The notes under the pieces are model-generated. The model saw nothing but the letters and a program-made list of their open reading frames with translations. It was not told where the DNA came from and did no database searches. The position numbers and the translations under genes are program-made. A stretch of DNA of 64,000 nucleotides from Molanna angustata (Eukaryota > Arthropoda > Insecta > Trichoptera > Molannidae). Numbering within the stretch: position 1 is the first letter of the stretch; every line of letters starts with the position of its first letter. Below, in pieces: positions 1-12,283 of the stretch. Location: positions 7,772,052-7,836,051 of the forward strand of contig OY754973.1 of the NCBI GenBank assembly GCA_963576475.1. The letters run 5' to 3'.

Positions 1-12
1 CTGCCTCGCAAA

Positions 13-31
13 TGGCGCGTGCACGTGGGGC
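13..31 (+). promoter_or_regulatory. Probable primer-binding site of element 1
   Basis: Reads TGGCGCGTGCACGTGGGGC. It shares the first six bases and the last nine (ACGTGGGGC is also in element 2) with the perfect tRNA-Lys-type site of element 2, but the middle differs by about one inserted and two changed bases. It lies two bases after the presumed LTR end, as in element 2. It is either a diverged tRNA-Lys site or a site for another tRNA. Confidence 0.5.
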
Positions 32-119
32 GCGGATTATAAGGAATTGATAATACCATCATCTAAATCAGACGTGGTGGCCGTTTAAAAGTCATTGGGG
101 AAGGGAGGTCCTGTGGGGA

Positions 120-390
120 CGAGTCTTACACCTTGTTAAGCTTGTTTTCCCGTTTTCAAATGTGAGTAGGTCGTGTGAGGATGGGTTCTGTGTTTTGTTA
201 AGCTTGTTTCCCCGCTATCTCACATGTTCATGTGTGGACAGGTCTTACGTTTTGTTGTTAAGCTTGTTTCCCGCTGACGGTGTAGATAGGTTGTGTGTGT
301 GGACAAGTCTTACGTTTTTTCAGGCTTATTTCTCCGTTACTTTACATTTTTGGGGTCAGGTCTTACGCTTTGTTAAGCTTGTTTTCCAAT
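120..390 (+). repeat. Degenerate tandem repeat in leader of element 1, about 60-bp unit x5
   Basis: The motif GTCTTAC...TTTGTTAAGCTTG followed by TTTCCCG recurs five times at roughly 124, 186, 241, 306 and 359, with irregular spacing of about 53-65 bp. A short open frame (162-392) crosses the repeats and simply mirrors them. It sits just after the primer-binding site, in the untranslated leader of the LTR element. Confidence 0.6.
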
Positions 391-392
391 AG

Positions 393-3300
393 CAAACCCT
401 CTCTCAGTGGTGTGCATATCGCGTATACGTGGAGATTCAATAATCATGTCGAGTCATAAATTTTAAATGTGACCTGGCGCCCATATTAAAATCTTGTTGC
501 TTGGTTCTTGAGGAAAGACGTGTTAATTAGATTAGATTAGGAATATATAAATTGGTACGATAGGAAGATTCCCAGTCCTTGTCCATTCCTAAACCTTAAA
601 ATCTGACAGAGAAGCTAACGAGAGATGTCATACATTGAAGACTACCATGAAATGGCTTACGAGGAAATCTTCAATTGAAAGGACGACGAAAGTATAGTGA
701 AATTTATTCATCTCATCGATTCTACATATGAGCTAAGTATTCATATTAATTTTTTTTATTGTGATTCCTGAATAATCAAAATTCATAATTTAAATTGTTT
801 TCTTTCAGCATTGAATTTTATTGTTCTCAAAAAATGCAAAAAAAAAAATTTTATTGATAAATTTATAATCAATATAAAAAATGTTACAATTTGATACCTT
901 AAGTACATATTTTTATTTGCAAAATTAATTTGCTTAGCAACAAAAAATAATTAATTTTTAGTTACTGTGTGGAAAAAGTATTGTTAAAAAAAATATATTT
1001 TATTACTGTGAGGGTGAATAATTTTTTTTCTTGAGGACTATAGGAAGATATAGTTTGGTCTTCGCGTTGAATAGTTCACTAATTTATATTTTTCCTGTTT
1101 AAAATTTTGAAAGTTAACTTTGAAGTGATTTTAATTTGAAATTTATATTGCTTTGTTGTTTTTCATTTAGAAAGCATTATTAAATAAATATTGATAAAAG
1201 TCTTTACAGTTTTCTTAGCTGTTTTATTTAATTTAAAATTGTAAATTCAGTTTTAGTTATTTAAAGTATTTTGAGTGTGTGTGATACTGGGAGAAGATAG
1301 TTGTTATTAAATGTTTTACATTTATTTTAAAAGAAACTTAATAATTTTTCAGAATTTCTTCTTGAAGGCCGACGAAGTTTATTGATATTTATATAAGGAT
1401 GAATAGTGATTGCCGTTTCGGAAACAAATTGAACCATTTTATTATAAAACGAATAAATATATTCTATTGGTGAGTACAATATTTAAAAATTGTCGTTTCA
1501 TTACATTTAGAGAAAATTATTGCTTTGTATTTTTCAAACATAAACATTTTTCAGTTTTAAATTTGAATCGTAAAGATAATTTATTAAAAATTAAATAGTA
1601 TTACTATTGAACATTGAAGTTTGCTGTTAGTGTTGATGTAGAATGATTTATTAAGTTATTAAATAAAAGTAGTTTCTTGGTTTGATAAGAAAATTTCATT
1701 TGGTGGACATCTATTATTGAACTTTATAACAAATTTTTTTAGTCGAGACTCAAACCATTTCGCATTGATTTTTCTATTGACCTATTTTACAAATAATTCC
1801 TGTTTTCACCGCAAGATACCGGGAGGAGTGATTAAACTGTTTTGACATTTCCAAAGGTCGTGGATTTCAACTTTCATAACTTCGGAAATATTGAATTTTT
1901 ATGATTTGGAGTTGTAAATTCGTTTTGATTCAAATTGAAATACAACTTTGTTGTGATTTTTAAAGTCAGTGGCTATAGTAAACCATTTTTTTTATATATT
2001 TTCGTGTTAAAATTCATCAACTGTCGTGATATGTCAGATTCATTTTCAAGTTGAAACATCGTAATCACAAGTGATTTTATGACTTTTAAAGGTTTAATTC
2101 CAAGTGAATATTTATTTATACTGTTGTGAAATTGTGTTTTGCATCGATTTGATTTATATTTGGTGTTATTTATTATCAAATATCGTCTTAAATACAACAT
2201 ATAGTTTGACATTTTTTAACAGATTTTTAATTATCTCAATAGAGACGAAGTTGGAATATTTATTGTAGGAGAACCGGGAAATCAATATAAAATATCTTTG
2301 ACTCCCGACAGGGAAAAAAATCCAATGTTTGCGCATATGCAATAATAAAAATATTCGATATAGTTTGACGTTTAAAGGTTATGTTTTACGATATCATACA
2401 TTTGAAAAGATCAATAATTGATTGATATTGTGCAGTTTTTGTTAGAATATTGAGATTATTTGAGTTTTGTTTTCATTGTTAAAGAAAATAGTGAATAAAA
2501 ACTTCATTTTATATCAGTTTTCATATAATAAATTTTTGTATTTCCGAGTGATCATAATATTAGAGGATTAACATATTATAGAATTTTACGATTCAATCAA
2601 TATTATTCAATATGGAAAATATTCTAAATTCAGTTTTAAAATCGGTTATTGTTTTGAAGAATCATTTGAAATTGTTTAATGTCAAACTTTATATTTTACA
2701 AATTCAAGTATTGTCTATACACGATTATGTATCGTCAAATATAATCATCTTATTACAATGGTATAGAAAGAAAAAAGTTGAAAGAGTTCAAGTTATTTTG
2801 TTTAGAATATCCACGGAGTTGCATAAATATTTGATAGGAGAAGAATTAATCACAAATTTAAAATTGTTGATTTTGTATATGAAAAGAATTATCATAATCA
2901 AAATTTTTAGTTTTATTTTCAATTAAATTAATAACTTGATGTATGGAAATAAAATCAATAATAACATTTCACCATTGCTTTATTCTTTGATTTAACTAGA
3001 TTTGAAGGGGATTAGAAATTTTAATATTAATATTTTTTTTTGAAACAATAAATTCGGTCAAGTTAATAAAAATTGATTTTTGTTTTAATTTTCATGTTTT
3101 TAATATTGTAATTATGTTTCAGAATCAGTCGTCATAATGGTACAATGATGTAAGTTCTATTTGAATGAGATATGATATGAGACGGCGAGGATGGTTCAAG
3201 AAAAGTATTTTTTTTGTTATTTGTTTGTATATATTTTTGTTAGGTAAATTATATGAAGGAGTTAGAAACATTATGTTTCACTATTTTATGTTAGTGGGAG

Positions 3301-4726
3301 ATATTTTGAACTTCTTTATAAACATTTTTAGGAGAAGTCAATTATTGAAATCTTGATTAGTGAAAGAATATAATCAATGAATTTCTTTTGTATATAGTTT
3401 GTTTATCATTTGTAAAATTCATTAATATGATTAAATGGATTATTCCATGTCATATAATTTAAAAATTTTTACATAGTTTTTTTATTATTAATTTTTAGGG
3501 TATAATATTTGATATACCAGTCATTTTATTCAAGGTTGATAGTTGTCAGCGTAGTTTTTTTTGTATAAATCATATAAGATCATCTAATATAGAGTCAGAA
3601 AATTTTAATATTTGATTGATTTTGTTTAAGATGATTGATTGTTTGTTGTCAGAGTTGAATTAGAGCTTAGATGGGGAGATATTCTCACTCCATATCTTCC
3701 TGTTGTTGTAAATTCTGGTCATAATTTGAGTGGTTGTGATCGGAAAGAGCACTTCGATTAGTTCACTTCGATATCTGCCCACAGCGAAAAGGTCAATTAT
3801 TATAATCATAATGTAAAAAAAAAACAAAATTAATTATACATTTAATTAGTCAGTTCAATATCTGTCCACAACGAAAAGATCAATTATTATAATCATAATA
3901 TAAAAAAAACAAAATTAATTATACACTAGATTATAGTTGGGAGGAATACATGATTGAATCAATTCGAGGGCTGGCAACGATATAAAAAAAAAATCAATTT
4001 TCAATTTTTGCATAATGTAAAATTTTTGGACAATTATTTGTTTTGTTCATAGTCTATCAGCAGTGCGAAAGGTTGGTTAATATTGAGTAAATAAAAAAAT
4101 AATTGTCGTTCGATGAAATATTTTATTATTTATTATGCAGATATTAGAATATTAAATTCAAACAAAATATAAATGAGAGTTTCACTTTAGAACTTGTTGT
4201 AAAGATGATCATATTAATGAAAATTGTAGTATCTTAATGTATAGCCTTGAATATTATGTCTTAACATATCAACATTAGTTAATTATATGGTTATTGATGT
4301 TGACTGAAGTTTCTTATGTAAAATCATATTTCATTCAACATGTCAAAACAAAGAAAATCTTTTTAATTTCATATTGGGGTGTATATTGTGGGTCAGGAAG
4401 ATATTTCAAAATTAATTTGAGTCGTTGTATATTTTTTATGTAAAATAATAATTTTTTTTTTATATTTTTATGTTGGTGTTAGATATTATTAATTAAGCTC
4501 AACACAATGTGTTATTTAATGAGTTTAAAATATTTAATGTTTGATGTTTATCGTTTCATTTTTTTTACATATTTTTGGATTGGGGTACAGAACATTTTTC
4601 TTGTGATGTGCGAATTGGGTAAATAAATTTAAATTTTTTTTGTGGGATGATGATAGTGTCATTCTAAATTTTTTTAATATTTTCTTTATTTTGTTGTGCT
4701 TGCACACAGATAAATTTTACAACATT
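393..4726. other. AT-rich interior of element 1, no recognisable gene
   Basis: More than 4 kb of very AT-rich DNA in which all open frames are short and low in complexity. The two longest are a 104-codon frame at 2612-2926 and a 63-codon frame at 3165-3356. Neither resembles gag, protease, RT, RNase H or integrase. Around 2228-2337 there is a 36-40 codon open stretch preceded by a splice-acceptor-like TTTTTTAACAG. About 75 bp of it is similar to the reverse strand at 55085-55160, so it may be a conserved piece of this element family. Confidence 0.5.
3758..3930 (+). repeat. Tandem duplication, about 84-bp unit x2
   Basis: Two adjacent copies share the sequence TTCRATATCTGYCCACARCG followed by AAAAGRTCAATTATTATAATC, an A-run and CAAAATTAATTATACA, at about 3768 and 3852. 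It lies in the interior of element 1. Confidence 0.7.
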
Positions 4727-5090
4727 ATAGCCTCTTCCGCAGATTCTAGCTTACAATGAGAATTAGCACAACATGATAGCTAATCCAAGCTCACAATATG
4801 GAGACACGATGAAAATCTAAGAGGGGGTTTCCTTAGTTTTCCATCGATTAAAAAAAATAATGAATACTTCACGGGAGTGTCATTGATGGGATAAAAAAAA
4901 AAAAAAAAAAATCAATCGTGATGGACTGAAATATGTTCAACACTAGCTTTGTAAATATTGTATTATATTTGTTGGTTACATCGGTTTATAAACGAATGGG
5001 TTATTTAAATGTATGATGAATCTTGACAGCAAAAATGTCAAAATTTTATTTTATTTAATATGAAAGTTTTCTGTTTCAGGATAGTAGTTA
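4727..5090 (+). repeat. Segment shared with element 2 (homologue of 17514-17870)
   Basis: Starts with GCCTCTTCCGCAGATTCTAG and continues alongside 17514-17870 with many substitutions and small indels, including a shared GAGAATTAGCACAA block, a shared TTCCTTAGTTTTCCAT block and a shared ATTTTCTGTTTCAG-like end. It lies about 0.8 kb before the presumed 3' LTR here and 0.64 kb before the 3' LTR in element 2. This is the main direct evidence that the two LTR elements belong to related families. Confidence 0.85.
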
Positions 5091-5541
5091 GAATTTTTAA
5101 AGTGTTTAATATTTTTTTATGTAACTGTTTCAGATTGAAATTTCATACATTGTCATTTTCCAAAATATCTTATTTTCGTTTAGAATATTGTGTCAGTTCA
5201 TGATCTCCACAAAGTAAACAAAACATCAACTTTTAATTAATTTTAATATGAAATTTTACATTTAGTTTCTGCAATGGAAAAAAATTAATTGATTAATTAA
5301 TTAATAAATTAATTTTTTTATATAAGTATGGATGTGTGTCACGTTACGTTATAAATACTGGCTAGGAATTAGATAAAATTAAATAATTTATATTTTTTTT
5401 TAAAACTGACACACTGAGTTATTTTGCAAACTAGCAACATTTATCATTTGACCGCTTAAATAGGATTGTCATTCCGAAAAGGCGCTTTTTCTTAATAAAA
5501 TTGTTGTGTTAACGAGTCACAGCCATTTATAAGATGGCGGG

Positions 5542-6477
5542 TGACGTTATTTAATTAAAAATAGTGAAACGGGAAAATGGGTAAGTCCTTTCGATATTTT
5601 ATTACATTCAATATTTGTGGTAGATCGTGAATTGATACAGTTTGTAAACGTAAATCATTCTTCTTTTCATAGGAAAGTCTAATGTCAGATTTCCCATTAT
5701 TCCCACCCGTTTTATATTTTTTGTCCTGTCCTACGTCGTTTCATGTCAATTTGATTAACGTACCACGTTTATTTCGTCCTGTTTCGTTCATGTTTTGTAT
5801 TGGTACTTGACATCTTGTTTGAACATCTATAATTTATCATGAGACGACTCATATTGATTGTATATCAATTTTTATCGACGAGAATGTGACCATGGGAAGT
5901 AAAACTTATGAAAAGTTCTATTAAAGATGACTGTGAAAAGAAGATTATAAATTTGGATTTTAACTGAGGATTTACTTGAGGGATGACATTGAGAGGATTG
6001 ATTTCATGTTAATCTATCCAAAAAGGAAATATTTAGAAGATTCGACGTGATATTGAAGTTTGGATTGTTCATATGATGATGCCATTCACTATGAAGAAAC
6101 TCTGTACTAATTGATTACCACAATATGGATTTCAGAATATTAAAAACTCATTCACACTTCATTCATCTCTGAAGGGGTGAATTTTGATGTATAAAATTCA
6201 CCGTATGAAGAGTGATGATGACGTCCTTGACTCATCCTGGATTTCTTTATTTGTTGTATTTGAAATTAATAAATTATAACATTTAGTAGGATTTAGATTG
6301 AGACGAGCGTAGGTAGAATGATTTTATTTTTGATTGTCTATCGGTGAATTATCAATTTGTGATAAACTTAATATCAATTCTCATACTTATTATTAGTTCG
6401 GTTTATTTAACATTCCAATATAAAGAGAATTCTCTTTTGACGATTTAAATCTTTTGATATTTTATATCTTCAAGTCT
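5542..6477 (+). repeat. Presumed 5' portion of the 3' LTR of element 1
   Basis: The sequence TGACGTTATTT at 5542 resembles the start of the element 2 LTR (TGTGACGTTATTT) and is preceded by the purine-rich AAGATGGCGGG. Taken with 10245-10648, and removing the inserted LINE, the LTR would be about 1.34 kb, close to the 1,275 bp of element 2. The start point is inferred because the matching 5' LTR start is outside the window. Confidence 0.4.
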
Positions 6478-6540
6478 CGTCCCGTCTATCGCCGCGCGCG
6501 CACGCGTTTGCGCGCCGCTCCGTAACTGTTTGTTTGCTAG

Positions 6541-6960
6541 TACCGTAAAGTAGTTTTTAGTGTTTAATTATACCTAACTTTAGACTTACCTATTGACCAC
6601 GTGTCTCTAGTGTGTCACCCAAGTGTATATATCCGTGCATATTGTGCTCCTAGAAGCGCCGTAAAGTAGACTTTTACAAAAGGGTATAATTCTACCTACT
6701 CTTTGACCACGTGTTCTATAGTATGTCACCCACGTGTTGTTATGCGTGCATACTGTGCTCCTAGAAACGTGCCATATAATTTAGCCATATGTTTGTTTCT
6801 GGACGTGCTGGACGTGAGATCATCGTTCGCCGCACTATACACAGTGGAGACCGTCATCCTCGTACGACCTTTTGACCGACATTCTTCTCTTCTCACACTG
6901 TACACAGTCGTCGAGACCGTCAACCTGTACGACTCTTGGCCCACACACTTCATTTACTTC
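6541..6960 (+). repeat. Tandem repeats in the 5' UTR of the RTE LINE
   Basis: A unit of about 116 bp beginning CCGTAAAGTAG occurs at 6543 and 6659. The two copies share TTGACCACGTGT, GTGTCACCCAMGTGT and GTGCTCCTAGAA blocks. A second pair of roughly 65 bp follows, with TACACAGT...GAGACCGTCAWCC and TACGAC at about 6837 and 6901. Duplicated 5' monomers are common promoter-bearing parts of LINEs, so this may be the internal promoter region; that role is inferred. Confidence 0.7.
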
Positions 6961-7202
6961 GTCATTTGAGCAATTCTGTGATGCGGCACATTGTACGCGT
7001 AAGCGACCGTTTTTGTGAACTACAACTAGGTCGACATCCGCCACAGCAAATTCGTCACCATAGTGGGTCAGGATATTTGTAGAAATGCTTGTAACAAAAA
7101 GGACATTCTTGCTAATTTTAAGTATTTTTTTTTAGTGTTTTAGTCTAATGTATACTTAGTATGTAAGCAACAAAACCCCCTGGATTCCTTCGGGATACAT
7201 CG

Positions 7203-10200
7203 ATGCAGCCTGCCACTCGTCATGTAACGGTCCAGGGGGTAGGCAAAAAGAGGAGAACAGAATGCAGAATAGGAGTGTGGAATATTAGAGGTGGAATGGA
7301 TAGAAAGATGAACGAAATGTGTGACGTGATGAAAGAGAAAGAGATTGATATTATGTGTGTAAGTGAAACAAAAAAGAAAGGTAAAGGGATGAACGTACGA
7401 AACGATGGTATGATAGAGCTTTGGTCGGGTGTGAAGAGTGACGATTTTGCATGCAAGGGAGTCGGGCTGATTCTAGCGAAACGAATGGGGACATGTATGA
7501 AAGAGTACAAGCTTGAATGGTCTAGACTGATGTGGGTAAGGCTGAAGATTGGAATTACAAGCGTATTTCTAATTATAGGATACGCACCTGTGAACTCCGA
7601 TAGCGAAAGTGAAAAGGATGAATTCTGGAACAGGCTGACTGAAATAATGAACATGAAAAAAGATAATGAAAGAGTGATTCTGGCTGGAGATCTTAATGGG
7701 TGGGTGGGCGTCCGTCGGAAAGATTTTGAGTCTGTCCTTGGTCCCCACGGTGATAGTAGAGTGAATGAAAATGGTAAGAGACTTCTGGAAGTCTGTACGG
7801 AAGGAAATCTATTTGTGGCGAATACTGTATTCAGCCACAAAAGAGTTCACCAGTATACATGGCAAAGAGGGAACGAAAGGTCGATAATTGATTATGTATG
7901 TGTGGACGCCGCACTGAGGAAAGCGACAGTGGATACTAGGGTGTATAGGGGCGCGGAGCTGGAAACAGACCATTACTTGGTGATATCCAAAATTGATCTG
8001 TTCACCGGTTGGCGCTCAAAAACCCACCGTAGTGATCCACCGAAGCGAACCAAAGTGGAAAGGCTGCAAGATGAGAATGTAAGAAAACAATATGTGAAAG
8101 ATATCGGAAGCAAACTTCTTTTAGCTATAGACAGTAAAGGAATCATCGAAGAAGCATGGACGACCTTGAAAGAGACCGTATGTAAGACTGCAGAGAGAGT
8201 TTGTGGTGTTGCTAAAAGAGGCGGAAAGAAAGGCGACGCATGGTGGAATGAGAGAGTAAAATTTGTTGTGGGTGAGAAGAAAAAAGCATGGATGGCATTA
8301 ATAGCTGCGAAAGGATCTAACAGTGAAGAAAGAGCAAAAGAGAAGTATAAAGAATGTAAAAAAATGGTAAAAGATATTGTAAAAAGAGAAAAAGATTTTC
8401 TGAAAGAGAAAGAAAGCCTGAAAATAGCCAATGACTTTCCTGGTAACATGAAAATGTTCTGGAAAGGCGTGGCGAAAAGAAAAAATGGAAATGTCAAAGT
8501 ATCGCAAGGTATAAATGATAAAGATGGAAAATTAATTATGGATGAAGATGGCGTAAAAGAACGATGGAAAGAATACTTCAAGGAGCTGTATGATTGCGGT
8601 TTGAGTGTTGACATGAATCAGAGAGCATGGCAAGTATACGAAGATGAAAAAGATGAAATTACGAAAGACGAAGTGTTTGAAGCAGTTAAACACGCGAAAG
8701 CGGGAAAAGCTGCTGGGTATGACAGTGTATCAGCTGAACTTATAAAGTATGGCGGCGATCAGATGTTGGAGTGGTGTCACTCTCTTTTCAACAAATGTTG
8801 GGAAGCAGGACGCACTCCTTCAGACTGGAGAAATGCAGTCGTAGTCCCCTTGTACAAAGGTAAAGGATCGAAGCTTGACTGCAAAAACTATAGAGCCATA
8901 AGTTTGCTAAGCTCAGTTGGTAAGATGTATGCAAGAATTTTGGATCAAAGAGTACGAAAGGTTACAGAAAGCAAGATATGGGATGTCCAAGGAGCGTTTG
9001 TGGGCGGCAGAGGATGTATAGACCAAATTTTTTCTCTGCGTATGGTTACAGAAAAGGTCCTGGATAAAAACCAGAAGCTTTTTTGTGCTTTTATAGACCT
9101 TGAAAAGGCCTATGATAAAGTCAACAGAGAAAAACTATGGGATATATTGTCAGTGTACGGAGTGAAGAGCAAGCTGATACGCGCAATCGCGTCATTGTAT
9201 GAGAATAGCGAGGCATGTGTTCGTGTCAACGACACAGTAACGTCGTGGTTCTCTATTAATAGTGGCGTAAGACAGGGGTGCGTGTTGTCACCATGGCTCT
9301 TTAATCTGTACATTGATTTCTGCATAAGAGCCCTTAGGGATGAAAATAAGGGTCTGAAACTGAGTACTGTAACAGTGCGTGATTTGATGTATGCAGACGA
9401 TAAAGTCCTGTTAGCAGAAAGCGTGGAAGAGTTACAGTATCTAGTAAGCATGGTATATGAAGGATGCATAGAGTACGGACTGAGGATGAATGCTAGCAAA
9501 TCAAAGGTAATGGTCTTTGAAAAGTGTGAAAGCAGAACATCGTGTCAAATAAAAGTAGAGAATGAATGGCTTGAACAAGTCGACGAATATGTTTATCTGG
9601 GAAGCATGTTCCAACGGAATGGACGGCCTGATGAGGATATTGAAAGAAGAGTTATGGCAGGAAACAGAGTGAATGGAGCACTTAAACCAGTTATGAATGA
9701 TCGTAACGTATCAAAGGAAGCTAAAGTTGCCATTCATAACGCAATTGTAGTGCCAACCTTGATGTATGCAAGTGAAACCTGGACATGGCAGAAGTCGCAT
9801 GAAAGTAGAATAAATGCAGTGGAAATGAGATCGTTAAGAAGAATTTGTAATAGAACGATGTATGATAGAGTTAGAAATGAGGTCACTAGGAAAGAATGTA
9901 AGATGAAGAAAGATGTAGTAACTAGAATGAAAGTTAACACACTTAGATGGTTTGGTCACGTGGAAAGAATGAATGAAGAACGCTTGACGAAAAAAATATA
10001 TAAGGCTGACAGGAATGGAAAAAGAGGTCGGGGGCGCCCAAGAAAAGGATGGCACGACCATGTGAACGATATTCTGAAAGAAGGAAATGTTAGAAGTCTG
10101 AACAATAGAAGAACATGCATGAGACGTAGCATGAATGTTGACGAGGCGGTAAATGTATGTCAAGATAGAATAGTGTGGCGTTCTGTTCTCTCTGCCTACC

Positions 10201-10220
10201 CCGCGAGGGACATGGCGTGA
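7203..10220 (+). CDS. RTE-type endonuclease-reverse transcriptase, intact
   Basis: An uninterrupted 1,005-codon frame. An apurinic-endonuclease-like domain occupies about residues 22-260: GVWNIRGG near 24, the acidic SETK near 54, AGDLNGW near 160 and TDHYLV near 255. A reverse transcriptase domain spans about 480-780: AGYDSVSAELI near 503, FIDLEKAYDKV near 629 (motif A), GVRQGCVLSP near 687 (motif B) and YADDKVL near 729 (catalytic YADD). The C-terminal region has the RWFGHVER and RGRGRPRKGW motifs (near 914 and 941) seen in insect RTE proteins. The product would nick target DNA and prime reverse transcription from its own RNA. No stop or frameshift is visible, so this copy could be a competent source. 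The ATG at 7203 is the first in the frame and leaves the whole endonuclease domain intact. Confidence 0.93.
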   Translation: MQPATRHVTVQGVGKKRRTECRIGVWNIRGGMDRKMNEMCDVMKEKEIDIMCVSETKKKGKGMNVRNDGMIELWSGVKSDDFACKGVGLILAKRMGTCMKEYKLEWSRLMWVRLKIGITSVFLIIGYAPVNSDSESEKDEFWNRLTEIMNMKKDNERVILAGDLNGWVGVRRKDFESVLGPHGDSRVNENGKRLLEVCTEGNLFVANTVFSHKRVHQYTWQRGNERSIIDYVCVDAALRKATVDTRVYRGAELETDHYLVISKIDLFTGWRSKTHRSDPPKRTKVERLQDENVRKQYVKDIGSKLLLAIDSKGIIEEAWTTLKETVCKTAERVCGVAKRGGKKGDAWWNERVKFVVGEKKKAWMALIAAKGSNSEERAKEKYKECKKMVKDIVKREKDFLKEKESLKIANDFPGNMKMFWKGVAKRKNGNVKVSQGINDKDGKLIMDEDGVKERWKEYFKELYDCGLSVDMNQRAWQVYEDEKDEITKDEVFEAVKHAKAGKAAGYDSVSAELIKYGGDQMLEWCHSLFNKCWEAGRTPSDWRNAVVVPLYKGKGSKLDCKNYRAISLLSSVGKMYARILDQRVRKVTESKIWDVQGAFVGGRGCIDQIFSLRMVTEKVLDKNQKLFCAFIDLEKAYDKVNREKLWDILSVYGVKSKLIRAIASLYENSEACVRVNDTVTSWFSINSGVRQGCVLSPWLFNLYIDFCIRALRDENKGLKLSTVTVRDLMYADDKVLLAESVEELQYLVSMVYEGCIEYGLRMNASKSKVMVFEKCESRTSCQIKVENEWLEQVDEYVYLGSMFQRNGRPDEDIERRVMAGNRVNGALKPVMNDRNVSKEAKVAIHNAIVVPTLMYASETWTWQKSHESRINAVEMRSLRRICNRTMYDRVRNEVTRKECKMKKDVVTRMKVNTLRWFGHVERMNEERLTKKIYKADRNGKRGRGRPRKGWHDHVNDILKEGNVRSLNNRRTCMRRSMNVDEAVNVCQDRIVWRSVLSAYPARDMA

Positions 10221-10244
10221 TGGTATGTATGTATGTATGTATGA

Positions 10245-12263
<2,019 letters not shown>

Positions 12264-12265
12264 AT

Positions 12266-12283
12266 TGGCGCCCAACGTGGGGC
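12266..12283 (+). promoter_or_regulatory. Primer-binding site, tRNA-Lys type
   Basis: TGGCGCCCAACGTGGGGC is the 18-base sequence known as the binding site for the tRNA-Lys(1,2) class of primers in retroviruses and retroelements. It begins two bases after the CA that ends the 5' LTR. It marks where minus-strand reverse transcription would start and appears undamaged. Confidence 0.92.

Larger units (their letters stand above)
6478..10244 (+). mobile_element. Full-length RTE-type non-LTR retrotransposon
   Basis: A block with much higher GC content begins near 6478 with a CG-rich stretch. It contains a repeat-bearing 5' UTR, one long EN-RT gene (7203-10220) and a very short 3' UTR ending in GTGATGG followed by (TATG)n at about 10219-10244. 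A single ORF of about 1,000 codons with an N-terminal endonuclease, a tiny 3' UTR and a microsatellite tail is typical of the RTE clade. It interrupts the presumed 3' LTR of element 1, so it is younger than that element. The exact 5' end and target-site duplication were not identified. Confidence 0.85.

Noticed and set aside
2612..2926. 104-codon frame in element 1 as a gag-like gene
   Set aside because: Low-complexity Ile/Leu/Lys composition expected from AT-rich DNA; no zinc knuckle or capsid-like features.
7220..10163. Minus-strand frames of 68-213 codons within the RTE LINE
   Set aside because: Shadows of the 1,005-codon plus-strand gene with no motifs of their own.
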